The notes: generated by a model not told the origin, from the sequence alone. A DNA stretch of 64,000 bases from Odobenus rosmarus divergens (GCF_000321225.1 NW_004450483.1:1991127-2055126); one strand, 5' to 3'. Shown: positions 33,561 to 45,721, counted from the stretch's first letter. Numbers and translations are program-made.

Positions 33561-34435
33561 ATCTTTTTCAAACAGAAGTTTGGCCTTTGCCCTTCACTAA
33601 TGGGAGGTGATCTCTAGACCCTTGGAATGTTCTACTTGACAGGAATGTCTATTTGCCTGGTGCCTTGGTCACCTGACAGTCTAACAACATGATTTATGAT
33701 GGGTCTTTGGGCCATATCACATCAGTTCTAATCTCCAGAGGAACTGGAGACTAAGAATATTAGCCTGACCTCTGGAAGAGGTTAGATATTGGGTCAGTTA
33801 GGCAGGGAGTATGTGATCAAGTCCCAATAAAAATACAAAAGGCTGGAGCGCCTGGGTGGCTCAGATGGTTAAGCGTCTGCCTTCGGCTCAGGTCATGATC
33901 CCAGAGTCCTGGGATTGAGTCCCGCATCAGGCTCCCTGCTAGGCGGGGAGCCTGCTTCTCCCTCTGCCTCTCTCTCTCTCTCTCTGACTTTCATGAATAA
34001 ATAAATAAAACATTTAAAAAAAAAATACAAAAGGCTTGGAGAAGACTCCCTGGTTGGAGACAGTCTGTGTGTATTGTCACACAGGATGGCCAGGAGAAGG
34101 TAACATCTTCTATGACTCCATGGCAGAGAGGACTTGAAGTTCTTGGTTTTGACTCCTCCTAGACTCTGCCCAATCCATCTCTTTCCTTGGATGATCTTAA
34201 TCTGTATCCTTTCCCTGTAATAAACTATATCCATGAGTATAACAGCTCTCAATGAGTTCTATGAATCCTTCTAACAAATTACTGAAAACTCAGGGTGGTT
34301 TTAGAAATCTCCCAAACATGCAACTGATGGCAAAAGTAAGGGCAGTTGGGTGGTCACTGTGCCCCTAAACTTTGCACTTTGGCTGACTCCGGGTAACTAA
34401 AGAGGAAGGAGGGAAAAGAAGATAAAAGGCAGGAA
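33561..34435 (+). repeat. LTR-like ancient repeat (unassigned), split by a SINE
   Basis: CAGAAGTTTGGCCTTTGCCC, CCATATCACATCAGTTCTAA and, after the SINE, CTGTAATAAACTATATCCAT and GAATCCTTCTAACAAATTAC. I recognise these as a dispersed mammalian repeat with a polyadenylation signal, probably ERVL-type, but I cannot name it. Confidence 0.5.
33847..34020 (+). mobile_element. Can-SINE with canid-like tail
   Basis: Target duplication AAATACAAAAGGCTGG (to 33846) versus AAATACAAAAGGCTTGG (to about 34040). Unlike other copies here, its end reads CTCTGACTTTCATGAATAAA, close to the tail of canid SINEC elements. Confidence 0.94.
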
Positions 34436-34444
34436 GGGATGTTA

Positions 34445-34690
34445 CATTTCTAAAGTGCCTTAACAGAATCCTTATTGGCTGCTTATATACGTTCATTTAA
34501 CCCCGATAACCTTAATAGATGATATTATTTCCACTTTATATATAAGGAAATTATATATATATAAAGGTCAAGTAAGTGGGACAATGCCACAGGGCAAGTA
34601 TTTGATAGGTCCAGGATACAAACCTAGCCTTTTGAATTCCAAGGCCCATGCACTTCTCATTATACTATTCTACCTCCCTACATCACAACT
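34445..34690 (+). repeat. MIR
   Basis: GTTCATTTAACCCCGATAAC, TATAAGGAAATTATATATAT and GGTCCAGGATACAAACCTAG match MIR in order, with a local (AT)n expansion at 34550-34562. Confidence 0.75.
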
Positions 34691-34832
34691 TCATCAATTA
34701 TTCATAATGCTTAATCTTAATTTTGACACCACTGTATGTTTAAATAATCTGTGTGAGGTAGTCTAATAGCTACAATCCAGGACCAGATCTATATAGTTCT
34801 TTGTAGAACTAGCACAGTTCCATTCAAGTTAT

Positions 34833-35065
34833 TCTTTTTCTTTTTTTAAAAGATTTTATTTATTTATTTGAGAGAGAGAAAGACAGCAAGTGCGAGCAGG
34901 GAGAGAAGCAGACACGGGGAAGGAGAGGAAGTGAGAAAGAATCTCAAGCCGACACCACACCGAGTGCAGAGCCCGACACAGGGCTTGAACTCACGACCCT
35001 GAAATCATGACCTAAGCCAAAATCAAGAGTTGAACGCTTAACTGACTGAACCACCCAGGTGCCCC
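34833..35065 (-). mobile_element. Can-SINE, long variant
   Basis: Perfect target duplication TCAAGTTAT (34824-34832 and 35066-35074). The element is 233 bp and carries an enlarged A/G-rich middle. Confidence 0.94.
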
Positions 35066-35074
35066 TCAAGTTAT

Positions 35075-36869
35075 GCCTGATGAGGAAAAATGAAAGTCAC
35101 TTCACAGTAATTCAAATTATGTGATATCAAAAAATATGCAGTGAATCCAACATTGTAAATTAACCTACTACTAAACTTAATTGCCTATTCACTTCCAGAT
35201 TTCTTTAACATGGGAAAAAATTAAAGAACTGCAAAAGGACAGTGAAAAGCACTATAAGCACTGAAGTTTATTATAAACAAATCAAAGGAAGCATCAAAAG
35301 GAAGTGTCTGCACATTCAGAAAAATGTTTGTCATAAGAGTATTACTGATTCATCACATATTACAGCTGTTGCTTTTCTTGGTGGAAACTAAACAAGTTAC
35401 ATTAAAAATTATGTGTAGAATTCAGAAGGTGAATGAAAAAAGTCATAAATCCAGTTACTAGGAAAAATACTTAAGAGGAAGACATATTACCAAACCAAAT
35501 TCACAAAGAGGAGAAAAGAGTTTCAGGATAAGTAAATATTTCTGAAAGTGAGCAATTTGCTATACTGTACATGCAATGCATGCATATATGCAAGTCCAGG
35601 GTTGTTTTATTTTGGAAGCATAATTATTTTAAGTCTTATTTTAGAAAAGAATGTTAAATAAGGACAAAGACTCAAATAAGACTAAACGGATGCTACCTTT
35701 AATACATAACCAAATTTCTAATATACAGATACTAAACTATCTAATTTTGAGTTAGGAATAACATTCAAAATGGGTACAGAGATGAGAAGCAAGTTCTTTT
35801 CTACAGTATTGTGATCAGCAAAGTCCATCCACCAACACCAACCCACACCAGCCCCTGGGCAGAGGGTCATACTGGGCATCAAGGATTCCTCCAGGGGATT
35901 CTTGGTTTCACAGGAGACTCAGAACAAAGAATTACCCAAGGGAAGGGGACAGGCAGTGTTGCATCAGAGAAAGAGTCATGTAGCTTACCTATATGGTAAC
36001 AACTACATCTCTATGGTCACCAACACCATTCCAATGAATATTGAAAGCATGTTTTCAAGTATTAGCACAGAAACAGACCTATGACATATATCCTTTCTCA
36101 AAGAACAAGACTCAAGTAGCTGAGAAGGGCATGCTATTCAACTTCTGGAAAGGCACACAGAGCAAAAGAGAGGAAGTAGACCCCAAGCTAACCACCTAGT
36201 TTCATCAAATTACTCATGGTAACCTGTGGCCTAGGCAAACAGCCCTTACATTCAGTACAATACAAAAAAAAACCAAAAAAACAAAAAACAGTATGATGGC
36301 AAAAACATTTAAATGATTATTCCCTCAAAGAATATGAGGTAAGATAATAAAATAGTGTGTTTACCAGGTCTGTACTCCATATACACTGTAAGTATGGTAG
36401 TTAAGAGATGAACAGTATGGGCTAAAATATTTAAGAATTTGAAGATGCTGGATATATAAACAACAAACACAAGACAGTTAAATAATGAAGAACTGATCAG
36501 CCAAACAAAGTCTCTCTGATAATAGGTGAGCCCAGACCAAGTAGGGTTAAGGTGCTTCTCAAATGTGGCAGATAACTTGAGTTGAGATCTTCTAAAATAA
36601 CAAACCCAATGGCCCACATGCCTAGGGCTTCATCTTTGGAAAGCAAGTGCCATTTTATCCCCGTCACCAAATCCATATATCTCAGACTAACTTGATTTTA
36701 TAGACTGCATACATTCACCATTATTATTTACCATTATTAACTGAGATCTGAGATTTTCTATTTGGCTCAACTGAATATTGGACAAAGAACACAGCCAGCA
36801 AACATGTTAACTATTTCATATCAAAATCCACTATTATATAATGAGATATATTTTCACATTTTAAAACAA
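35075..36869. other. Unique intron sequence, largest repeat-poor block
   Basis: About 1.8 kb with no SINE or L1. Short reading frames at 35811-35999 and 36309-36617 lack splice signals or family resemblance. An A-rich run at 36262-36292 follows GC-richer sequence (35820-36250) and could be the tail of an unrecognised retrocopy. I see no open frame to support that. Confidence 0.5.
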
Positions 36870-37269
36870 TCAGGATTTTCAGTTCTTGTCATGAAGGAGT
36901 AGTAATGTTGGGATACCCTCCTGCTATAAACATCTATAAAAGCTGGACCAAATATACAAAAAACGAAAAAAACAAAAAAGCCTATTTGCAGGCCTTAGAC
37001 AATAACCACCACAGCACTATGATCCTTGATAGAAGAGAAGCAGATAAATCAAATCCCATATTCACACTGGCTTTCTCCATAAGGGCATTTCCCAAATCAT
37101 GGTGTAGAGAAAGAGAGCCCAAGGAGTGTAGCAGTCCCACTGGAAGAGAAGACTACAATTACTGCTTGGGACTGCTACGGTCGCTGGATTGGGAGGGAAG
37201 ATTATTAGAGAGGAAAGAGCTGGGGAAAAAAAAAAAGTTACAAAAATCTATATAAAAATTCCCATCTGG

Positions 37270-37437
37270 GGGGCACCTGGGTGGCACAGTCAGTTAAGTG
37301 TCAGACTTGGTTTCAGCTCAGGATGTGATCTCAGGGTTGTGAGAGGGAGCCCCATGTTGGGCTCTGTGCAGAGCATGGAGTCTGCTTAGTTTCTCTCCCT
37401 CTCTCTCAAATAAATAAATGAATCTTAAAAAAAAAAA
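37270..37437 (+). mobile_element. Can-SINE nested in L1
   Basis: The target duplication is AAAATTCCCATCTGG (to 37269) versus AAAATCCCCTCTGG (from about 37438). Confidence 0.92.
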
Positions 37438-37805
37438 AAAAATCCCCTCTGGTTGTCATCTGCCTCCTAGGCTGTGCATGCACAGGGTTAGACTCCTAGA
37501 AGCCTAGAAGAGAACAGCTATTAGGAGGCTGTTAGCTAAACAAAGATTTCAAAGCTTGCACAGTTCTGAATAAATGAAGTGCAGACTAGTCAGAGGAGAG
37601 AGACCTTGATGAATACCACAGGTGTTTAGGTGAGACCCTAGATAATCCAAGCCCTAGGAATAAAAACACAGTTGAAACAGACATACCTTAACAAAGCCTA
37701 AAACTAAACTTCAGAGAATCAAAGTGACCCACTGGCAATTTAACTGCCTGCCAGAATAAAATGCAATTTTACTTAGAGGAAGATAACAATCCAGAGCTTC
37801 TACAA

Positions 37806-37998
37806 CAGGGCTCAGCAAACCTTTCCAGTAAAGAGCCAGAAAGTAAATATTTTTACATTTTGAGGGTCACAGTCTCCACTGCACATTCTCTTAAAACAAC
37901 CACCAAACCTTTAAAAAAGTAAAAACCGTTCTTAGCTTATGGGCCACACAATAGCCACCAGGCTGGATTTGGCCCATGGGCCAGTCTGCTGTCCACTA
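37806..37998. mobile_element. hAT-Charlie-type non-autonomous element
   Basis: The ends CAGGGCTCAGCAAACC and GTCTGCTGTCCACT form imperfect terminal inverted repeats. The interior AAAGAGCCAGAAAGTAAATA and GGCTGGATTTGGCCCATGGG match a common hAT-derived MER repeat. The flanks CTACAACA and CTACTCCA could be a decayed 8-bp duplication. Confidence 0.75.
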
Positions 37999-39310
37999 CT
38001 CCACATTACACTCACAATATCCATCATACAATGCAAAATTAGTAGATATGTGAAGGAGGAAAAGTGATAATCAAGAAACAAAACAGTCAACAAAAACAGG
38101 CATAGGAGTGATCTACATATTGGTCTTATATAAGAGCTTTAAAATAACTATGACTACATATTAAAGACAACACAGTCAGAATACAGAAAATAGATTAAAA
38201 TAGGATATATTTCATCACCAGAGAATCAGAGTCTGAAAATGATCACACAGATATTCTAGAACTGCAAAATATGTGAAATAGAGGAACTCCTTGAATAGGT
38301 TTAATAGCAGAATAAGCACAGGAAAAAAAACCCCCACAGAATTAGCACATGCAAAGACAGATTAATAGCTATTCAAAGGACAGAAAAAAATTATAAGCAA
38401 AATAGAACATATGTTAGATGTGGGATGCAGTCAAACAATCTAATATATATATAACTAGCATACAGAAGGAAAGAAGAGAAAATAGGTCAGAAGCAGTATC
38501 TGAATCAGTGAAGGATGAGAATTTTTCAAATGTTCTAAGACACCAACCTACAGATTCAAGGAGGTCAGTAAATACCAAAAAGGATAAACACACACATACA
38601 AAACCATATATACCTGTATTACAGACGGGGACTAAAAAAATCAAAGAAAGAGAAAAATCTTAAAACAAAGGAGGAAGGTACCTCTCTCTTGTCCTTCAGT
38701 AGAACACAGTAAAAATGAAAGATGACTTCTCAAGAGAAATATGAAAGCCAATGAAGTGGCATCTTCAAACTACCAAAGGAAAAACCTATCAACACAGAAT
38801 TCTATACTCAGCAAAAACATCCCCCAAACATGAGGAATAATAAAAGTTAAAAGAATCTGTCATAAACAGACCTTATTTAAAAAAATAATAAAAGAAGTTC
38901 TTTAGGATGAAGGAAGATGATTCTAGATGGAAGCATGGATATATAAGAAATGAGTAACTGCAGAGAGTATAGATATAAAGACAAATGTAACAGACCACTG
39001 ATTGTTTAAAGCAATAAAACCAATGTCTTACAGGGTTTATAACATATGAGGAGGATGTTAAAATACATAATAATAGCAAAAAAGTAGGAGGCGGGTAAAT
39101 GGATTTAAACTGTTTTAAGGTTTTTGTGTTTGAGGGGGAACATGCTAGAAGTATTAAAGGTAGACTTTGCTAAGTAAAGACACATTTTGCAATTTCTAAG
39201 GTAATCACTAAATGTCTGATATGAAAAAATTAACCCAAAAAAGCTAATAGAGGAAATACAATAGAAGTAGGAAATACTTACCGGGGCACAAAAGAATCTG
39301 TTTTTGATGA

Positions 39311-39974
39311 GGGAAGTATTCAATGACTTAATCTTGTGGTAGTTCTACAGATATATACATATGAAAACATTCACTGAGTTTTATACCGAAGATCTATGCA
39401 CTGTACAATATATATCATGCATATGGTAACAACAATAACAACAACAAAAACCTATATATAAGTTCCAGGGCATATGAAGACTGATCTGCAGTACCTTTCT
39501 AAACAGAATGCAACATATCTCCCCAAAACTTAATGGTTTACAGCTACTTTCACAATTATTTTTTCCCATAATATATACTGGGTACTCAATAATTACTATC
39601 ATTAAATGGGTATATGAACAACCCACAATTTTATTTAATTTACTGTACAACTGCCAAGATAATAAATACCCGATTCTCAAAACTATAAACAATTGTTTTC
39701 TTTACTTTTTAAGAATAAACTGGCATTTTTACAATTTCTGTTTAAATGTATTTTTAATCAATATTGCCAGGAAACACACTAGGTGTTGGAAACAGTACAG
39801 AGACCCAGTACCAGATGATGAAAATATATATAAAGCAATTAGCATATTGCTATTTTATGGAATTTTAATTATAATATTCTTCTAAGAAAACATCTGTAAC
39901 TACAGAATAGATTAAATCTATTAAATCACAAGCAATAGAAGAATCAACCATTCTAAATGTATGAGTCAGTCACA
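39311..39974. other. Unique intron sequence
   Basis: AT-rich. The plus-strand reading frame at 39508-39885 has no family resemblance and I regard it as chance. Confidence 0.45.
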
Positions 39975-40110
39975 TAAGTAAGTACTTCACAAATATTTTA
40001 TTCTGAGCGTTCTATGCAAGGCAAATATTATTCTCCTTTAACAAATGAAGAATCTAAAACACTAACTTGTGTATAATCACAAAGCTAATAAGTCTTCAAA
40101 CTAAAGACTT
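39975..40110 (+). repeat. MIR-like fragment
   Basis: CACAAATATTTTATTCTGAG, AACAAATGAAGAATCTAAAA and AATCACAAAGCTAATAAGTC follow the MIR core, much diverged. Confidence 0.5.
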
Positions 40111-41180
40111 ACAAATTCATCACTGGATAACTGTCCAGGAATCTCTCAGTAGAAGTAAATGTCATTATCAGTAACAAATTTATACATGACAAATGTGATA
40201 CAAGACCTAAGAACTGTATGTATACCTCATGAAACATAGCAGGATTAAAGAAAAAAAAAACAAGAAATAAGATAACCTTAACTGTGCATAATTATAAACC
40301 TGATTAATAAAGAGTTTTCTAGTGCTTAATATAATATAGTTTGGGGAAAAAAATTTAAAGAAAAGCTTTAAAGATCTATGACATACAACAATGTTTGAAT
40401 TTTCAAACACTATGGTAATTGGAAAATTATCACGTATTTTTGCACTGAAGAAGACCAGCTGCATTTTAACATGTGATTTTACTAAAAAAAATCTTGGTAA
40501 ATAGTAAATTCTCCTTCAGGGTAGACATTGTTGAAAATCAATCTTAGAGATGTCAAGGTTAAACAAGGCAGACTGGACACAAATGTTTGCTCAAGACACA
40601 CTTAAGCAACAGTAAAGACAGTAATCAAAGTGAGTCTATACAAGTAACCATGTCTACATGACCATCTCTACACTCCCCTTCCAAATACCCATCACTCTAA
40701 GAACCAGAAATTTAAATTTCACCTCATCTTTACTGAGCTGAAAACAGGGAAATCTACATAAGTGTAAGTCTACATTCTCAAGAGTTGAGAGCTCTCCAGT
40801 CCCTTTCTCTCACTCAGTTCTATGAAGACCCAGCAAGGCTCCATAAACTCCAGGTAGATGACAGGAAGTTTTCTCTCCAGGGAAAAGAAATACTGAACTA
40901 ACCAAATATTATTACATAACTATTTTGTTTATTGAAAAGATAACAGGAAGTATCTGTATATGGAGCAGGGAAAAGAAGTATAAGAGATCTAAAGTCTCAT
41001 CCTTCAAAGTCAATACAGAATATGAACAAAAAAGGCAGAAAAAAACAAATAATATAAGCATGTTTCTTACAACCACAGTAACTAAATATGAGAGAAAAAC
41101 TAAATGTGTTGAATGTGGTTTTTTCTAAGGCAGGAATCTGCTAGGTTTTGTTATAACATTTTAAAATCTATTTGGTGTTT
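40111..41180. other. Unique intron sequence
   Basis: A kilobase without SINE, L1 or exon signals that I can recognise. Confidence 0.5.
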
Positions 41181-41383
41181 TAAATTATATACATGAGGGG
41201 CGCCTGGGTGGCTCAGTTGGTTGAGTGCCCAACCCTTGGTTTTGGCTGAGGTCATGATCTCATGGGTCAGAGGATCAAGCCCTGCATTGGGAGTCAGTTG
41301 AAAGATTCTCTTCCTTTGCCCCTCCCCCCACTCACTCACTCCCTCTTTCTTCCTCTAAAATAAGTAAATTAAAAAAAAATCTT

Positions 41384-41565
41384 GGGGTGCCTGGGTGGTA
41401 CAGTTGGTTAAGCCTCCAACTCTTCGTTTCGGTTGGGGTCGTGATCTCAGGGTCAGTTGTGAGATTGAGCCCTGAGTCAGGCTCAGCATGGAGTCTGCTT
41501 AATATTCTCTCTCCCTTTCCCTCTCCCCCTCCTTGCTTGTGTGCTCTCTCTCTCTAAAATAAATA
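41384..41565 (+). mobile_element. Can-SINE B, nested in tail of SINE A
   Basis: Head GGGGTGCCTGGGTGGTACAG. Its target duplication, AAAAAAAATCTT, is seen at 41372-41383 and again at 41771-41782, after SINE C. Confidence 0.92.
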
Positions 41566-41578
41566 AATCTTTAAAAAA

Positions 41579-41764
41579 TTTTTTTTGTTTTTAAAGATTT
41601 TATTTGACAGAGAGAGGCACAGTGAGAGAAGGAACACAAGCAGGGGGAGTGGGGGAGAGAGAAGCAGGCTTCCCACAGAGCAGGGAGCCCGATGCGGGGC
41701 TCGATCCCGGATCATGACCTGAGCCAAAGGCAGACGCTTAATGACTAAGCCACCCAGGCACCCC
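41579..41764 (-). mobile_element. Can-SINE C, nested in tail of SINE B
   Basis: Target duplication AATCTTTAAAAAA (41566-41578 and 41765-41777), derived from the tail of SINE B. Opposite orientation to A and B. It is the youngest of the three. Confidence 0.95.
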
Positions 41765-41956
41765 AATCTTTAAAAAAAATCTTAAATTGTATACATGAAT
41801 AAACCAATATATGTAAAACAAAACACTTCTGAGGGAATTTGAGTGACATGTAAATGAGAGTATTTTTAAAGGAACGAACATATCAAATTTAAGTTGGGCT
41901 GGAAAATGACTTAATAAAATAATAGTTAAAATGTTGACAAGAAGTGCTAACAGACC

Positions 41957-41957
41957 T

Positions 41958-42014
<57 letters not shown>
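41957..42014 (+). repeat. (TC)n(AC)n compound microsatellite
   Basis: A pure TC run at about 41957-41980 passing directly into an AC run to 42014. It is likely polymorphic. Confidence 0.97.
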
Positions 42015-42015
<1 letters not shown>

Positions 42016-42183
42016 TCTCCTGGCTCTGTAATTGCTTTGGTAAGTAACCTAATGACTCTAAACTTATTTTCTCACATATACAATATGTAAAGTCAATGGA
42101 ACAATAATCAGGGGAAAAAATATCCCTAAAATTCTATCCTCCTTTACAAATATATGACTATAGAGTGATTACAAATAAGTAAT

Positions 42184-42508
42184 GGCGCCTGGGTGGCTCA
42201 GTCGGTTGGGCGTCTGACTCTTGATTTCACAACTCAGGTCATGATCTCAGGGTCATAAGATCCTGGGCTGGGCGTGGAGCCTGCTTAAGATTCTCTCTCA
42301 GGGCACCTGGGTGGCTCAGTCAGTTGGGCATCAGACTCTTGATTTGGGCTCAGGTCCTGATCTCGGGGTCATAAGATCAGGCCTGTTTTGGGCTCCACCC
42401 TGGGCATGAAGCCTGCTTGGAATTCTCTCTCCCTCTCCCTCTGCCCCGACCTCCTCACTCATGCTCGCTCTCTTTCCCTAAAACAAAACAAAACACAACA
42501 AAAACAAG
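42184..42508 (+). mobile_element. Dimeric Can-SINE (truncated copy plus full copy)
   Basis: A first SINE (42184-42300) stops at GATTCTCTCTCA. A second SINE (from 42301, GGGCACCTGGGTGGCTCAG) follows with no A tail between them and ends in an (AAAAC)n-like tail. A single target duplication, ACAAATAAGTA versus AAACAAGTAAGTA, appears to enclose both. The dimer may have retroposed as one unit. A nested insertion is the alternative. Confidence 0.85.
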
Positions 42509-42890
42509 TAAGTATATTTAGCTAAATTCACCATCCTTATACTCTTTAGTTTCCCACCTCAATCCACATCCACCTGCTAACCCTACCTTTGTAACATGGT
42601 TTATACTACTAAATAATAATAATAAATGTTAACATATTATTTAACAGACAAAGTATAAGGTTCAGCCAACTAAATATTCATCAACCCAAATTATCACATA
42701 AAATATGTATTAATTGAATTTCACCTTATTTCAAGAGAAAACAAAATCTATGATTTATGGTATCTTTTGTTAACAACTGAGGTACTGGTATCATTAAAAA
42801 ATTATCAGTTTTTCTTAAGTACATAAAAATAGGTAACAAAGAAAACACTTTACAGAACAGCTTTAGTACTTTTAAGATAATTTTATTTCC
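42509..42890. other. Unique intron sequence
   Basis: No repeat or exon recognised. Confidence 0.45.
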
Positions 42891-42908
42891 AAAAAGTAAA
42901 CTGAGGGA

Positions 42909-43020
42909 GGAGCCCCTGGCAAGTTCAATTGGTAGAGCATGTGACTTGATCTCAGGGTCTTGAGTTCAAGCCCCATGTTAGGCATGGAGTCTACCTAACA
43001 TAAAAATTTTTAAAAAATTA
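42909..43020 (+). mobile_element. Short Can-SINE, intact target duplication
   Basis: A tRNA-like head (GCCCCTGGCAAGTTCAATTG) with a short tail. The flanks are a perfect 18-bp target duplication AAAAAGTAAACTGAGGGA (42891-42908 and 43021-43038). Confidence 0.96.
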
Positions 43021-43161
43021 AAAAAGTAAACTGAGGGAAAATTCAATGTGGACAAAAATAAAAGCCAAAAAAAAGAAAGAAAAGAAATTCCTGAATGCAT
43101 AAGCTTTGTTCCCTGTCTCTAAACAGCGTCATCTATGAAGCACCTTAAAATTGTACACTGA

Positions 43162-43357
43162 GGGGCGCCTGGGTGGCTCAGCTGGTTAAGCATCTACCTT
43201 TGGCTCAGGTCATGATCCCAGGGTCCTGGGACTGAGTCCCGCATCGGGCTCCCTGCTCAATGGAGAGCCTCCTTTCCCTCTCCCTCTGCTGCTCTCCCTG
43301 CTTGTGCTCTCTGACTCTGTCAAATAAATAAAATCTTAAAAAAAAAAAAAAAAAAGG
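43162..43357 (+). mobile_element. Can-SINE, full length
   Basis: The target duplication is AATTGTACACTGA (43149-43161) versus AACTGTACACTGA (43358-43370), with a long pure A tail. Confidence 0.97.
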
Positions 43358-43375
43358 AACTGTACACTGAATAAT

Positions 43376-43720
43376 GTGTGCTGAATAAATTTCCCTTCCA
43401 TTGATCCTGAGTATGACCTTGTGATAGCACTGACAAACAGAATGTGATGGAAGTGATATTATATGACTTCCAAAGCCAGATCACAAAAGGCAATATGGCT
43501 ACAGCCTGGCTCCCACTCTCTCTATGGATGCTCACCTTTGGAATACAGCCATTGTGCTGTGAAGAAGCCCAGGGCACATAAACAGATCATATAGGTGTTT
43601 AAGCATCAGCTAAGGTCTCAGATAATAGTCATATGAGTGAATAAACCTTCAAATGATTCTAGCCTCCAGCCCTTGAGTCTTCTAGCTGAGGTATTTAATG
43701 GAAACATGTTTTTAGTGATT
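43376..43720 (+). mobile_element. MLT1/MaLR-like LTR fragment
   Basis: TGGAAGTGATATTATATGAC, CCAGATCACAAAAGGCAATA, AGCCTGGCTCCCACTCTCTC and CATTGTGCTGTGAAGAAGCC follow MaLR-type LTR sequence. Confidence 0.7.
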
Positions 43721-45150
43721 GACAATGAACTCAAGGACATGAGAGAAAAAAAACACACTCCATAGGCTGGCTACAGTAAAATAAATGGTTGTGCCAAAAC
43801 CACAGTGAAAACAGAACTTCAAACTGAAGCAATGCTAATAGGCTTATCTCAATCCTGTGTCTACAACAGAGAAAGAAAAAAAGGAACTAATAAGGTTATA
43901 TCAACTCCTTTATTACATCACTTTCTCCCAGGAAAATATAGAGAAAAGGTTTTGAAGAGATGAATACCAGATGGAAAAAAAGCAGACTTTGGCAACAATA
44001 AACATTTCATTTCTGGTACACAAATCTTTCAGGGAAGGGAATGATTCCAAAAGCTAAGATGTTACAAATCACTGCATGGTAATCTCCAGAGGAAACTGAG
44101 CAGTTCTCCTTCCCAGTGAAGAGAGAGATGCTGGTGAAACTAGGAGCTGCCCACAGTGGGTACTTCTGATACTTAATGGTACTTAGTGGACACAGAGAAT
44201 ACCAGAGATGCGAACTCCCCTCTTAATAAGAGTGAAGGCTAGATTACATAATGCTGTCCAGATTGTAAATGGCATAACCAGAGAGCCATACACATAGATT
44301 AAAATATGCAGCATCTACACAAAAGTACAAAGCAACTCGGACATTCTGAATGACTTGGGTCCAAAAACCAAGAGGAATAAATATACTACTTATCCAACAG
44401 TCAATTTCTCATACTGTTCCTCTTAAGTTTGTTGATGACCTGAAGTAATGGTAGAAAAAGTTTCTAGTATCATATAATATTTATCATTCTAGTAGTAATG
44501 CACTCAATTGTATTAGAACTGATATTTAAATATATATAATAAATAAAAACCCATAAATATATTAAATGTCTCTCTAAAAGAGCAATTCGTACACTGTTTA
44601 CTATATTGAAAACTACAACATTCCATTATTAACTAAAGTGCCCAACAGAAAATATCTTGCTAGATGGGAAACACAGCAAATCCGTCTGAAATATTTTTAA
44701 AAAAATACAAAACTTTAAGTTAAAATGAAAAGTAAATAATAACCAGTATTAAGATTCATTATTTAAACCCCCCAAAAAGAATTTTAATGAGTCAAAAACA
44801 GGAAAAGGGGCTTATTTTCTTGTATCAATTCCTAAAACATGAGTTTCCATTAACTAAAAATTTTTTATGAAGAATTCTCTTCACTGAGTATTATCCCTTG
44901 TTAACAACCTACATTACCTATCTATCAACAGATGACAGAATACAAAAAAAAAAAAAAATTAAAGCTTAACATTTTGGAAAAGCACATTAGTTGGGTATGT
45001 TAGATAATACCCTTAAAGGTACTACTCTGCAGTCCCTTTTCCAATGTGAAATGGCCTGGAGTTTCAGTAAAAAAAGATAAATTAGCAATCGTGTTATTTG
45101 GTAATACAGAAAATTTTAAGCTTAAGAAACTGGTAAAAGAAAGAAGATTA
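43721..45150. other. Unique intron sequence
   Basis: A repeat-poor 1.4-kb block. The part at 44040-44300 has higher GC content but no exon that I can support. Confidence 0.5.
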
Positions 45151-45154
45151 ATAT

Positions 45155-45450
45155 TTTATTTTCCCCAACTTTACTGACATATAATTGACAGATGGCATTG
45201 TGTAAGTTTAAGGTATACAACAAGGGTGTGTTCCTTGTCTTGGAATGTTCACAGTTATGTTACTGATGAGCCCAAAGTAGAAAAAATCCAAATATATACC
45301 AATAGTAAACTGGACAAGTAAATGGAAACAAAAAAATGATTAAGTAAATTGTGGTGTATTCATACACTAGAGTACTATACAGCAATGAAAATGAACCAAC
45401 AACTGTTAGCATACCACAGGGTGAAACTCCCAATAATGTTAAGCAAATAA
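45155..45450. mobile_element. Two old L1 fragments in opposite orientation
   Basis: 45155-45225 is antisense L1 3' sequence (CCAACTTTACTGACATATAA). 45250-45440 is sense old L1 ORF2 C-terminal sequence (AATTGTGGTGTATTCATACA, TACTATACAGCAATGAAAAT). Confidence 0.65.
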
Positions 45451-45721
45451 AGATAGATACAAATAGGATGAACAAATATTTGTTGAATAAATATTTCAGA
45501 CAAGACTCAGATAAGATCAGGACTGTCCTTTATCTTTGTTTAGCAAGTTTTATTCACAGACAATACAAGAAAGATTACAAACAAGATGTATAAATTATTT
45601 AGGAGAACAAATTCCTTTCAAGCACCTCAAGCACATTTATAAAAACCACCCACATACTATTGATCTGCTCCACTAATCATAATGCACTGTTCATCTGTCA
45701 ACTTCTGAAAGACCCAATTTA

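Larger units (their letters stand above)
36870..39310 (+). mobile_element. L1/HAL1-type 5' and ORF1 region
   Basis: A 5'-like block (CTCCTGCTATAAACATCTAT) leads into decayed ORF1-type sequence (CACCAACCTACAGATTCAAG, AACACAGAATTCTATACTCA, AAGAAGTTCTTTAGGATGAA). It has no ORF2, as in half-LINE (HAL1) elements. A SINE (37270-37437) and a hAT-type element (37806-37998) are inserted. Confidence 0.7.
41197..41782 (+). mobile_element. Three-level nested SINE stack (outer SINE A)
   Basis: SINE A starts at 41197 and its A tail resumes at 41771-41782. The outer target duplication is TAAATTATATACATGA (41181-41196) versus TAAATTGTATACATGA (41783-41798). SINE B inserted into A's tail, and SINE C into B's tail. 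SINE A proper is 41197-41370. Confidence 0.93.

Noticed and set aside
35811..36295. GC-richer stretch followed by an A-rich run as an unknown retrocopy
   Set aside because: No continuous frame, no recognised protein, and no target duplication that I could find. It is kept only as unique intron sequence.
39508..39885. 125-residue open frame in repeat-poor intron as a possible gene
   Set aside because: AT-rich chance frame with low-complexity hydrophobic content, no family resemblance, and no splice or promoter signals.
41957..42014. CRISPR-like or other structured tandem array
   Set aside because: Simple TC/AC microsatellite. No array of spaced direct repeats with unique spacers exists in the window.
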